The translations under genes and the position numbers were made by a program. The notes below the pieces were generated by a model. The model saw only the letters and a list, made by a program, of their open reading frames with translations. It was not told the DNA's origin and ran no database searches. From NCBI GenBank assembly GCA_001298545.1, contig LJCX01000023.1:186001-250000 (forward strand): a stretch of 64,000 bases of DNA, in the 5' to 3' direction. Every line of letters begins with the position of its first letter. Position 1 is the stretch's first letter. This stretch comes from Actinobacteria bacterium OV320 (lineage in GTDB: Bacteria; Actinomycetota; Actinomycetes; Streptomycetales; Streptomycetaceae). This document shows positions 33,505 to 44,157 of this stretch, piece after piece.

Positions 33505-35994
33505 ATGTCACGCAGCACCACCCGCACCCGCTGGAGACTGGGCCTCACCGCCACCGCCCTCCTGACGGCCACCGCCCTCGTCCCCGTGCCGGCGCACGCC
33601 GAGGCCGTGACCGACTACGCCATCACCGTCGACCCCACCGCCAAGGGCGCGAAGATCGACGACACGATGTACGGCGTCTTCTTCGAGGACATCAACCGGG
33701 CGGCCGACGGCGGCCTGTACGCCGAACTCGTGCAGAACCGGTCCTTCGAGTACTCCACCGTCGACAACCGGTCGTACACCCCGCTGACCTCCTGGACGGT
33801 CGACGGCACCGCGCAGGTCCTCGACGACGCCGGCCGGCTCAACGACCGCAACCGCAACTACCTCTCCCTGGGCGCCGGTTCCTCCGTGACCAACGCCGGC
33901 TACAACACCGGCGTCCGGGTCGAGCAGGGCAAGAAGTACGACTTCTCGGTATGGGCCCGTGCCGAGAGCGGCAGCACGCTCACCGTGAGCCTCCAGGACG
34001 CCGACGGCGCGCTGGCCACCGCCCGTGAGGTCGCCGTGCGCAGCGGCGGCTGGGTCCGTTACCGGGCGGCCTTCACCGCCACCCGCACCAGCAGTGACGG
34101 CCGCCTGTCGGTCGCCTCCTCGGCCGCGGCCGCTCTCGACATGGTGTCCCTGTTCCCCCGTGACACGTACCGGAACGAGCCCAACGGCCTGCGCAAGGAC
34201 CTCGCCGAGAAGATCGCCGCCCTCGACCCGGGCTTCGTGCGTTTCCCCGGCGGCTGTCTGGTCAACACCGGCTCCATGCAGGACTACAGCGAGGCCTCCG
34301 GCTGGCAGCGCGCCCGCTCCTACCAGTGGAAGGACACCGTCGGCCCCGTCGAGGAACGCGCCACCAACTCCAACTTCTGGGGCTACAACCAGAGTTACGG
34401 CCTCGGCTACTACGAGTACTTCCGCTTGGCCGAGGACATCGGCGCGATGCCGCTGCCCGTCGTGCCGGCCCTGGTGACCGGCTGCGGCCAGAACAAGGCC
34501 GTCGTCGACGACGCGCTGCTCAAGCGCCACATCCAGGACACCCTGGACCTCATCGAGTTCGCCAACGGCCCGGTCACCTCCACCTGGGGCAAGAAGCGGG
34601 CCCGGATGGGCCACCCCAAGCCCTTCCGCCTCACCCACCTCGAGGTCGGCAACGAGGAGAACCTGCCGGCCGAGTTCTTCGCCCGCTTCGAGCAGTTCCG
34701 CACCGCGATCGAGGCGAAGTACCCGGACATCACCGTGATCTCCAACTCCGGTCCCGACGACGCGGGTTCGACCTTCGACACGGCCTGGCAGCTGAACCGG
34801 GACGCGGACGTCGCGATGGTCGACGAGCACTACTACAACAGCCCGCAGTGGTTCCTGCAGAACAACGACCGCTACGACACCTACGACCGCAGCGGTCCCA
34901 AGGTGTTCCTCGGCGAGTACGCCTCCTGGGGCAACGCCTTCAAGAACGGGCTGGCCGAGGCGGCCTTCATGACCGGCCTCGAGCGCAACGCGGACGTCGT
35001 CAAGCTCGCCTCCTACGCGCCGCTGTTCGCGAACGAGGACTATGTGCAGTGGAGCCCGGACATGGTGTGGTTCAACAACCACGCCTCCTGGGACTCGGCC
35101 AACTACGAGGTCCAGAAGCTGTTCATGACGAACGTCGGCGACCGGGTGGTGCCGTCGACGGCCACCGGGACCCCGTCCCTCCAGGGCCCCATCACCGGCG
35201 CCGTCGGTCTGTCGACCTGGGCCACCGGCGCGGCGTACGACGACGTGCGGGTGACCGACGCGGACGGCGACGCGCTGCTGAGCGACGACTTCTCCGGCGA
35301 CGCCTCGAAGTGGACGCACACGGGCGGCGGCAGCTGGTCGCTCCAGGACGGGCGGTACGTACAGACCGACACCGCCGCCGAGAACACCATGGTCTCGGCC
35401 GGTGACGCCGGCTGGCACGACTACGACCTGCATGTGAAGGCCACCAAGACGTCCGGCAAGGAGGGCTTCCTGGTCGCCTTCGGCGTCAAGGACACCGGCA
35501 ACTACTACTGGTGGAACCTCGGCGGCTGGAACAACACCCAGTCCGCCGTCGAGCAGGCCGTGGACGGCGGCAAGTCGACGCTGGTCTCCAAGGCCGGGTC
35601 CGTCGAGACGGGCCGCGCCTACGACATCGACGTCAAGGTGCGGGGCCGCCAGGTCACCCTCTACCTCGACGGCCAGGAGTGGGGCAGCTTCACCGACGAC
35701 AAGCCGGCCGAGCCGTTCCGGCAGGTCGTGACCCGGGACAAGAAGACCGGCGATCTGATCGTCAAGGTCGTCAACGCCCAGTCCACGGAGGCCCGTACGG
35801 CGATCGACCTCGGTGGGGCCAAGGTCGCGTCCAGGGCGAAGGTGACCACGCTGGCCGCCGCGCCCGACGCGGTCAACACGGAGGCCGCGACCGCGGTCGC
35901 CCCGGTGACCTCCACCTTCACCGGGGTGGCGGGCGAGTTCAGCTACACCTTCCCGGCGAACTCGATCACCTTCCTGCGGATCAGGCAGCGGTAG
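33505..35994 (+). CDS. Secreted GH51 alpha-L-arabinofuranosidase
   Basis: An extracellular 829-residue enzyme removing arabinose from arabinoxylan or arabinan. The signal peptide (LGLTATALLTATALVPVPAHA, shown in part) is cut near residue 33. An N-terminal strand region (YGVFFEDINRAADGGLYAEL, split about residues 52-72) opens the GH51 pattern. A carbohydrate-binding-like insert (about 85-210) is followed by the barrel with FVRFPGGCLVNTG, the acid/base Glu in HLEVGNEENLP (about 384) and the nucleophile in VFLGEYASWG (about 471). After about residue 580 a second beta domain (LLSDDFSGDASKWTHTGGGS) resembles a concanavalin-like CBM, then the C-terminal GH51 sandwich. It is much longer than the typical 500 residues because of these additions. 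ATG 33505 follows GCGGAG. Confidence 0.92.
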   Translation: MSRSTTRTRWRLGLTATALLTATALVPVPAHAEAVTDYAITVDPTAKGAKIDDTMYGVFFEDINRAADGGLYAELVQNRSFEYSTVDNRSYTPLTSWTVDGTAQVLDDAGRLNDRNRNYLSLGAGSSVTNAGYNTGVRVEQGKKYDFSVWARAESGSTLTVSLQDADGALATAREVAVRSGGWVRYRAAFTATRTSSDGRLSVASSAAAALDMVSLFPRDTYRNEPNGLRKDLAEKIAALDPGFVRFPGGCLVNTGSMQDYSEASGWQRARSYQWKDTVGPVEERATNSNFWGYNQSYGLGYYEYFRLAEDIGAMPLPVVPALVTGCGQNKAVVDDALLKRHIQDTLDLIEFANGPVTSTWGKKRARMGHPKPFRLTHLEVGNEENLPAEFFARFEQFRTAIEAKYPDITVISNSGPDDAGSTFDTAWQLNRDADVAMVDEHYYNSPQWFLQNNDRYDTYDRSGPKVFLGEYASWGNAFKNGLAEAAFMTGLERNADVVKLASYAPLFANEDYVQWSPDMVWFNNHASWDSANYEVQKLFMTNVGDRVVPSTATGTPSLQGPITGAVGLSTWATGAAYDDVRVTDADGDALLSDDFSGDASKWTHTGGGSWSLQDGRYVQTDTAAENTMVSAGDAGWHDYDLHVKATKTSGKEGFLVAFGVKDTGNYYWWNLGGWNNTQSAVEQAVDGGKSTLVSKAGSVETGRAYDIDVKVRGRQVTLYLDGQEWGSFTDDKPAEPFRQVVTRDKKTGDLIVKVVNAQSTEARTAIDLGGAKVASRAKVTTLAAAPDAVNTEAATAVAPVTSTFTGVAGEFSYTFPANSITFLRIRQR

Positions 35995-36052
35995 CGGAGC
36001 CCGGCGGGCGCGGGCGACTCAAGGCCCGCACCCGCCGGATCCCCCGTGCCGC

Positions 36053-36727
36053 TCAGGCGTCCTTGCGGCGCCGGAACCAGCCGCGCCTGGGCGGCGGCAG
36101 GTGGGGCAGCGACTGCGGGGCGCCCGGCCCGCCGAACGGCGGCAGGGCCTTGAAACGGTCGTCGAAGGTGATCGTGGGCGTGATCCGCTGCAGGGCGGCG
36201 CGCACGACAGTGAGCGGATGGTCGGGAAACCGGGCGTCCCACTCCTCGTGGTCGCCGACGTGGTACGGCAGGCCGCCCGGCTGTCCGGCCGGCTGTCCGT
36301 CCGCGTAGGGGTGGGGCCGGAAGTACTCGGCCGGACCCACCTGCGCCATGATCATGGCCTCCCGCATCCCGGTCGTGGCGCCCTCGGCGGCCTGCACCTT
36401 CACGACCGTGCTGGACCCCGCCCTCGGCACGGTCCAGGAGCCGAGGAACGCCTGCCCGGGCCGGCTGCCCAGCGGCATCTTGACCAGCTGGCGCACCGCC
36501 GGGACGCCGTCCACGGAGCCGGGCACCGCCTCGATCAGCCCGCCACCGGCCCCGGCCACGAGCTGCGCGAGCCCTGCCCCGAGCCGTTGCGCCTCGTGCA
36601 GCGCGGCGGGCAGGGCCGGGATCAGCGGGAAGAAGGGGACCGACAGGACGAGCCCCGCCTCGTCGGTCCACACCCCCGGCTCACGCTCGGTGAAGCCGGT
36701 CAGGTCCAGGCTGGTTATCGGTGTCAT
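36053..36727 (-). CDS. Conserved hypothetical protein
   Basis: A 224-residue soluble protein without a family I can name. Features: a short beta start (TGFTEREPGVWTDEAGLVLSVP), a Gly/Ala helix (QRLGAGLAQLVAGAGGGLIE), strands KMPLGSRPGQAFLGSWTVPR and SSTVVKVQAAEG, PHPYADGQPAGQPGGLPYH, and a proline-rich, basic tail ending PPPRRGWFRRRKDA. It resembles actinobacterial proteins found near arg genes or secretion loci, but nothing catalytic stands out. ATG 36727 is used. It is divergent from argC with 126 bp between, so its promoter shares the ARG box region. Confidence 0.65.
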   Translation of the reverse strand: MTPITSLDLTGFTEREPGVWTDEAGLVLSVPFFPLIPALPAALHEAQRLGAGLAQLVAGAGGGLIEAVPGSVDGVPAVRQLVKMPLGSRPGQAFLGSWTVPRAGSSTVVKVQAAEGATTGMREAMIMAQVGPAEYFRPHPYADGQPAGQPGGLPYHVGDHEEWDARFPDHPLTVVRAALQRITPTITFDDRFKALPPFGGPGAPQSLPHLPPPRRGWFRRRKDA

Positions 36728-36792
36728 GGCGATCACCGGGTCGAGGTTACGCAGCGCCGCGGCCTGGGCAAAGATCGCTCCGGGCCCTGACC

Positions 36793-39026
<2,234 letters not shown>

Positions 39027-39030
<4 letters not shown>

Positions 39031-39983
39031 GCAACGTCACGCGGAAGCACACCGCGCTCCCCAAGGCCCAGATCCTCATCGAGGCGCTGCCCTGGCTGAC
39101 CCGGCACAACGGCAGGACCGTCGTCATCAAGTTCGGCGGCAACGCCATGATCGACGAGGACCTGAAAGCCGCCTTCGCCCAGGACGTCGTCTTCCTGCGG
39201 CACGCCGGCCTGCACGTCGTCGTCGTGCACGGCGGCGGCCCGCAGATCAGCGCCGCCCTCGACAAGCACGGCATCGTCAGCGAGTTCAAGGCCGGCCTGC
39301 GGGTCACCACCGAGGACGCCATGGACGTCGTACGGATGGTGCTCGCCGGACAGGTCCAGCGCGAGCTGGTCGGGCTGCTGAACCAACACGGGCCGCTCGC
39401 CGTCGGGTTGACCGGCGAGGACGCGCACACCATCACCGCCACCAAGCACCAGCCCGAGATCGACGGCGAGTTGGTCGACATCGGGCGGGTCGGCGAGATC
39501 ACCGCGATCGACACGGGCGCCATCGAGGCGCTGCTCGCCGACGGCCGCATCCCGGTCGTCTCGTCGATCGCCCGCTCCCAGGACGACGGACATGTCTACA
39601 ACGTCAATGCTGATACGGCGGCTGCGGCACTCGCTGCGGCACTTGGCGCCGAAACCCTCATGGTCCTCACGGACGTCGAGGGCCTCTACGAGGACTGGCC
39701 GAACAGCGACGAGGTGATCAGCCGCCTCACCGCTTCCCAACTGGAGAAGCTGCTGCCGGACCTGAGCTCCGGGATGGTCCCGAAGATGGAGGGCTGCCTG
39801 CACGCCGTACGCAACGGCGTGAACACCGCGCGCGTCATCGACGGGCGGGTCCAGCACTCGATCCTGCTGGAGATCTTCACCGACGAGGGCATCGGCACGA
39901 TGGTCGTGCCCGACGAGAAGCCGCACGCAGAGCCGCACGCAGAGCCGGCCGCACAGCCGGACGCACAGGGGGAGCCGTCATGA
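39027..39983 (+). CDS. argB: Acetylglutamate kinase
   Basis: ATP-dependent kinase making N-acetylglutamyl-5-phosphate, usually the arginine-feedback-controlled step, 318 residues. ATP/phosphate loops are [10 protein letters not shown] (about 34) and [11 protein letters not shown] (about 68); the acetylglutamate-binding region is [19 protein letters not shown], the nucleotide Asp region [18 protein letters not shown], and the Lys in GMVPKMEGC. An N-terminal extension ([17 protein letters not shown]) is the helix that allows hexamerisation and arginine inhibition in related enzymes. The C-terminal tail has [15 protein letters not shown], a low-complexity addition. ATGA overlaps join it to argJ and argD. 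Confidence 0.98.
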
Positions 39984-41167
39984 GCAACGAGGAACTGACC
40001 GCGCGGTGGCAGAGCGCGCTCATGAACAACTACGGCACCCCGCTGCTGCCCCTCGTACGCGGCGCGGGCAGCCGGGTCTGGGACGCCGACGGCAAGGAGT
40101 ACCTCGACTTCGTCGGCGGCATCGCGGTCAACGCGCTCGGTCACGCCCACCCGGCCGTCGTCGAGGCCGTGAGCCGGCAGATCGGCTCCCTCGGCCACAT
40201 CTCCAACTTCTTCATGGCCGAGCCGACCGTCACGCTCGCCGAACGGCTGCTCCAGCACTTCGGCCGGGACGGCAGGGTCTTCTTCTGCAACTCGGGCGCC
40301 GAGGCCAACGAGGCCGCCTTCAAGATCGGCCGGCTGACCGGACGGACCCACGTCGTCGCCACCGAGGGCGCCTTCCACGGCCGGACCATGGGCGCGCTCG
40401 CGCTCACCGGCCAGCCCGGCAAGCGGGACCCGTTCCTGCCGCTGCCCGGCGAGGTCACCCATGTCCCGTTCGGTGACGCGCAGGCGCTGGCCGCCGCGGT
40501 CACCGAGGAGACGGCGCTCGTCGTCCTGGAGCCGATCCAGGGCGAACTGGGTGTCGTGGTGCCGCCCGCCGGCTACCTCAAGGCCGCCCGCGCGATCACC
40601 GCCGCGACCGGCGCGCTGCTGGTCCTCGACGAGGTGCAGACCGGCGTCGGCCGGACCGGGCACTGGTTCGAGTACCAGGCCCACGAGGGCGTCCTGCCGG
40701 ACGTCGTGACGCTGGCCAAGGGCCTCGGCGGCGGACTGCCGCTGGGCGCGACGATCGCCTTCGGGCGGGCCGCCGAGCTGCTGCAGCCCGGCCACCACGG
40801 CACCACCTTCGGCGGCAACCCCGTCGCCTGCGCCGCCGGACTCGCCGTTCTCGACACCATCGAGAACGACGGGTTGCTGGAGAACGTCAAGCGGCAGAGC
40901 GAGAAGTTGCGGACCGGAATCGAGGGTGCGGGCCACTCGTTGATCGAATATGTCCGGGGAGCGGGCCTGCTCCTGGGTATCGTGCTCACCGAGCCCCGCG
41001 CGCCCCAGGTGCGGGCGGCGGCTCAGGAGGCCGGATTCCTGGTGAACGTGCCCGCCCCCGACGTCGTCCGGCTGATGCCGCCGCTGAACCTCGGCGACGA
41101 CGAGGTGGAGGCGTTCCTCGGGGCGCTGCCCGGAATCCTCGACGCAGCCGCGGCGAGCGGAGAGTGA
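39980..41167 (+). CDS. argD: Acetylornithine aminotransferase
   Basis: PLP enzyme converting N-acetylglutamate semialdehyde to N-acetylornithine, 395 residues, class III aminotransferase fold. Visible are [18 protein letters not shown], the cofactor pocket [16 protein letters not shown], the substrate loop [12 protein letters not shown], the cofactor Asp in [15 protein letters not shown], the Schiff-base Lys in [16 protein letters not shown] and [18 protein letters not shown]. It overlaps argB by four bases. It precedes argR by 30 bp in the same operon. Confidence 0.98.
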   Translation: MSNEELTARWQSALMNNYGTPLLPLVRGAGSRVWDADGKEYLDFVGGIAVNALGHAHPAVVEAVSRQIGSLGHISNFFMAEPTVTLAERLLQHFGRDGRVFFCNSGAEANEAAFKIGRLTGRTHVVATEGAFHGRTMGALALTGQPGKRDPFLPLPGEVTHVPFGDAQALAAAVTEETALVVLEPIQGELGVVVPPAGYLKAARAITAATGALLVLDEVQTGVGRTGHWFEYQAHEGVLPDVVTLAKGLGGGLPLGATIAFGRAAELLQPGHHGTTFGGNPVACAAGLAVLDTIENDGLLENVKRQSEKLRTGIEGAGHSLIEYVRGAGLLLGIVLTEPRAPQVRAAAQEAGFLVNVPAPDVVRLMPPLNLGDDEVEAFLGALPGILDAAAASGE

Positions 41168-41197
41168 CGATCCGGAGAACCGGAGAATGAGACGACG

Positions 41198-41743
41198 ATG
41201 AGTCAGGCGCAGGAACATGAGCAGCCGGGCGCGGGCGGGCCCGCCGTGCCGCAGACCCGCACCGCGCGTCACCGCCGGATCGTGGACATCCTCAACCGGC
41301 AACCGGTGCGGTCGCAGAGCCAGTTGGCGAAGCTGCTGGCCGACGACGGGCTGAGCGTCACCCAGGCGACGCTGTCGCGGGACCTGGACGAGCTCAACGC
41401 GGTGAAGATCCGCAACAACGACGGCGACCTGATCTACGCGGTGCCCAGCGAGGGCGGTTTCCGGACCCCCCGGGCACCGCTGGGGGAGTCGGCGAAGGAA
41501 GAGCGGATGCGGCGGCTGTCGCAGGAGCTGCTGATCTCCGCGGAGGCGTCGGCCAACCTCGTGGTGCTGCGCACCCCGCCGGGCGCGGCCCAGTTCCTCG
41601 CCTCGGCGATCGACCAGGCCGAGCTGCAGGACATCCTCGGGACGATCGCGGGCGACGACACGTTGCTGCTGATCAGCAGGGAGCCGACGGGCGGACAGGC
41701 GCTGGCGGACCATCTGCTGCGCCTTGCCCAGAACGGCCACTGA
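41198..41743 (+). CDS. argR: Arginine repressor
   Basis: Hexameric transcriptional regulator of arginine genes, 181 residues. The N-terminal winged helix is [21 protein letters not shown] then [21 protein letters not shown]. The C-terminal oligomerisation and arginine-binding domain has [21 protein letters not shown] and the diagnostic [14 protein letters not shown] with the arginine-binding Asp pair. An N-terminal extension of about 20 residues is common in streptomycetes. It is last in argCJBDR, so it is autoregulated through the argC ARG box; argH at 50 kb has a matching site. Confidence 0.98.
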   Translation: MSQAQEHEQPGAGGPAVPQTRTARHRRIVDILNRQPVRSQSQLAKLLADDGLSVTQATLSRDLDELNAVKIRNNDGDLIYAVPSEGGFRTPRAPLGESAKEERMRRLSQELLISAEASANLVVLRTPPGAAQFLASAIDQAELQDILGTIAGDDTLLLISREPTGGQALADHLLRLAQNGH

Positions 41744-42222
41744 GCGGCCGCTGACCGACCAGCAGCACTGGACGGTCGCTGACCGGCCACTGAGCGTCCC
41801 CCGGACGGTCGTTGAGCGGGCGCTGACCGGCCCCATGAGGGTTCTTCGGGTGGTCCGCCGACTGCGGGCGGCGAGCGGGGGACCGGTCGCGCCACGCGGC
41901 GGAGCCGCATATCGACACGGCCCCGGGCCCCTGGGGAAGTGCCGGCGCCGTCGCAGCTCGGTCGCGCTGGTCACCGCGCCGAACTGTGTCGCCTGCGGTG
42001 GCTCGTGTTGCCCGCAGCCACCGGTGCTGTCCGCAGCCACCCGTGTCCCCTGCATCCGCCGGTGCTGCCTGCAGCCACCCGGGTCGCCCGCACCCACCCG
42101 CGCCGTCCCGCACCCACACGCGCCGCCAGCGGCAGCACTGGGCGCGGTGGCTGTCCGTCAGCGCGGGGACGCGTCACCCAGCCCTGGCCGGCCATGGCTC
42201 GGCCGAGTCGGCGGGACTCGGC
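41744..42222. repeat. Gene-free 479-bp region with two repeat blocks
   Basis: No credible gene lies here. From 41738 to about 41840 there are imperfect copies of CTGAGCGGNCGCTGACCGG. At 41890-41930 is a GCGGAGCCGCATATCGACAC element seen elsewhere in Streptomyces intergenic DNA. From 42014 to 42128 a 19-20 bp unit starting GCAGCCACC is repeated six times (starts 42014, 42033, 42052, 42071, 42090, 42110). Frames across it have odd composition with many Cys and His codons and are not coding. Confidence 0.75.
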
Positions 42223-43023
42223 TCAGCCGAGTCGACCGGCCAGGCCCCCCGTGCAGCGCCCCTCGTCGGCCGCCGTGATCAGCAGTGCCTCCACGTCCGG
42301 CAGGGACTCCAGCCAGCCCAGTGCCTCCCGCGAGCCCATCGCGAACGCGGCCGTGGCCCAGCAGTCCGCCCAGGTCAACTGTGGTGTCACCACCGTCACG
42401 GCGACCAGGTCGGTCACCGCGGAGCGGCCCGTTCGCGGATCCACGATGTGGGCGCCCCGTTCCGCCGTACCGGAGGTCGCGACGGCCAGTTCGTCCGCTC
42501 CCGCCGCCGAGACCACCGCGGCGAGACCACCCGGGCGCAACGGGTCGGACACCCCGACCCGCCACGGCCGCTCGGGCCCGGGGACACCGAGCAGCTGCAC
42601 GTCCCCGCCGCCGTTGACACTCACCCCGCTCACGCCCGCCGCCGCGACCAGCCGGGCCGCGCGCTCGGCGGCCCAGCCCTTCACGATGCCGGTCGGGTCG
42701 AGCCGGCCCTGGTAGCGCATGCTGAACCAGCCGTCGCTCACCCGCTCCGCCTCGGCGCCCAGCTCCAGCACCTCGGCCACTTCCGGATCGCACTCCTCGA
42801 CGGTCAGCTCACCGCGTACCAGCCGGGAGACCTGGCTGTCCTCGCGGTAGGTGCTGAACACCTCGTTCACCCGGTGCAGCGAGGCGATCGCCTGCTCAAG
42901 CGCCGTCCGCACCGCCTCGGGTTCGCCGCCGCGGACGTCGAAGGAGAAGACGGTCCCCATCACCTCTTCGGCGTGACGCAGCACGGCGGGGGCCGGCACC
43001 GACTCGGCCACGGTGTCAGCCAC
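42223..43023 (-). CDS. apbE: FAD:protein FMN transferase (ApbE)
   Basis: A periplasm-facing enzyme that transfers FMN from FAD to a Thr or Ser hydroxyl of an FMN-binding domain, 266 residues. Motifs: EEVMGTVFSFDVRGGE at the start, VNEVFSTYREDSQVSRL, DPTGIVKGWAAERAARL, VSVNGGGDVQLLGVP and the metal/flavin segment SGTAERGAHIVDPRTG. No clear signal peptide is visible, which is unusual for extracytoplasmic ApbE. GTG 43023 overlaps the end of the triple FMN-binding gene by eight bases, so the modifying enzyme and its substrate are translated together. It is third in the flavin electron-transfer operon 45540 to 42223. Confidence 0.92.
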   Translation of the reverse strand: MADTVAESVPAPAVLRHAEEVMGTVFSFDVRGGEPEAVRTALEQAIASLHRVNEVFSTYREDSQVSRLVRGELTVEECDPEVAEVLELGAEAERVSDGWFSMRYQGRLDPTGIVKGWAAERAARLVAAAGVSGVSVNGGGDVQLLGVPGPERPWRVGVSDPLRPGGLAAVVSAAGADELAVATSGTAERGAHIVDPRTGRSAVTDLVAVTVVTPQLTWADCWATAAFAMGSREALGWLESLPDVEALLITAADEGRCTGGLAGRLG

Positions 43024-44101
43024 CGGCCTGGTCCAGCGCCGACTGCAAGGACTTCTTGTAGCCCTCGCTGGTGAAGGTCGCGCTGGAGACGGTGTCGATG
43101 TCGGCGCTGCCGGCCGCGACCGCGGCCGCGTTGAGCTTGGGGATGGCCAGCTCGGTCTTCTGGTCGCTGGTGCCGCCCTTGGGTGCCTGGACGGCCTCCG
43201 CCTTGGTGATCTTCCCGCCCGCGACCGTGATGCGGACCTGGACGGCGCCGTACTGCGTCTGCGCGACGCTGCCGGTGACGGTCTTGGCCTGCGCGGCCCC
43301 CGAAGAGGCCCCCGCGTCGCCGGACCCGGACGACGAACCCGCCGTCGCCTTCGCCTTGTCCAGCGCCGACTGGAGGGACTTCTTGTAGCCGTCGCTGGTG
43401 TACGTCGCGCTGGAGACGGTGTCGATGTCGGCGCTGCCGGCCGCGACCGCGGCCGCGTTGAGCTTGGGGACGGCGAGCTCGGTCTTCTGGTCGCTGGTGC
43501 CGCCCTTGGGGGCCTGGACGGCCTCCGCCTTGGTGATCTTCCCGCCCGCGACCGTGATGCGGACCTGGACGGCGCCGTACTGCGTCTGGACCGCGTCCCC
43601 GGTGAAGGTGCCGGAGGCCTGCGCGCTGCCGGAGCCCTGGGAAGCCCCGGAACCGGCGCTCGCGTTCGCCTTGTCGATCGCCGACTGGAGGGACTTCTTG
43701 TAGCCGTCGCTGGTGTACGTGGCGCCCGAGACCGTGTCGATGTCCGGGCTCTGCTTGGCGACCACGTCGGCGTTGAGCTTGGGGACGGCCAGCGCGGTCT
43801 TCTGGTCGCTGGTGCCGCCCTTGGGGGCCTGGACCGCCTCAGCCTTGGTGATCTTGTTGTTGACGACGGTGATCCGGACCTGCACGGCCCCGTACTGCGT
43901 CTGCGCCGCGTCACCGGTCATCGTCCCCGACACGACCGCCCCGGACCCGCCCTGCGCCGCTTCCTGCGCCGCGGCGCCCGCGCCAGCCGCCTGGGCGGCG
44001 CCCGGGTCGGACGACGGCTTCAGCGACAGCAGCAGCACGATCCCGGACACGGTGGCGGCGGTGGCGAGTACGACGCGCCGAAGAGGGTGGCTCTTCCTCA
44101 T
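43016..44101 (-). CDS. Membrane-anchored protein with three tandem FMN-binding domains
   Basis: A 361-residue protein anchored by one N-terminal helix (VVLATAATVSGIVLLLSL). Three FMN-binding domains of about 85-90 residues follow, linked by Ser/Gly/Ala-rich linkers. Each reads TQYGAVQVRITV, then ITKAEAVQAPKGGTSDQK, then a flavinylation loop before YKKSLQSA. The loop is DTVSGATYTSDGY in domain 1 (about residue 124) but DTVSSATYTSDGY and DTVSSATFTSEGY in domains 2 and 3 (about 229 and 338), with Gly changed to Ser. ApbE, encoded next, attaches FMN to the Thr of such loops. It probably carries electrons outside the membrane from the upstream flavocytochrome. The near-identical DNA of the copies indicates recent duplication. 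Confidence 0.88.
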   Translation of the reverse strand: MRKSHPLRRVVLATAATVSGIVLLLSLKPSSDPGAAQAAGAGAAAQEAAQGGSGAVVSGTMTGDAAQTQYGAVQVRITVVNNKITKAEAVQAPKGGTSDQKTALAVPKLNADVVAKQSPDIDTVSGATYTSDGYKKSLQSAIDKANASAGSGASQGSGSAQASGTFTGDAVQTQYGAVQVRITVAGGKITKAEAVQAPKGGTSDQKTELAVPKLNAAAVAAGSADIDTVSSATYTSDGYKKSLQSALDKAKATAGSSSGSGDAGASSGAAQAKTVTGSVAQTQYGAVQVRITVAGGKITKAEAVQAPKGGTSDQKTELAIPKLNAAAVAAGSADIDTVSSATFTSEGYKKSLQSALDQAGG

Positions 44102-44157
44102 CGCTTCCTGAGCTCCTGATTCCCGTTGGTGGCGAGGTTCCCGTGCGTACGGGTCGC

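Noticed and set aside
42014..42128. CRISPR array
   Set aside because: Units are 19-20 bp and contiguous with no spacers, and no cas gene is present.
41724..42278. Possible small protein gene in the argR-apbE gap
   Set aside because: The frame crosses two tandem-repeat blocks, is rich in Cys and His for no structural reason and lacks a ribosome-binding site.
42223..43914. A 563-codon open frame on the minus strand covering apbE and much of the FMN-domain gene
   Set aside because: Only the part from GTG 43023 has ApbE homology; upstream codons are Arg/Pro/Ser-rich and lie out of frame across the real FMN-domain gene.
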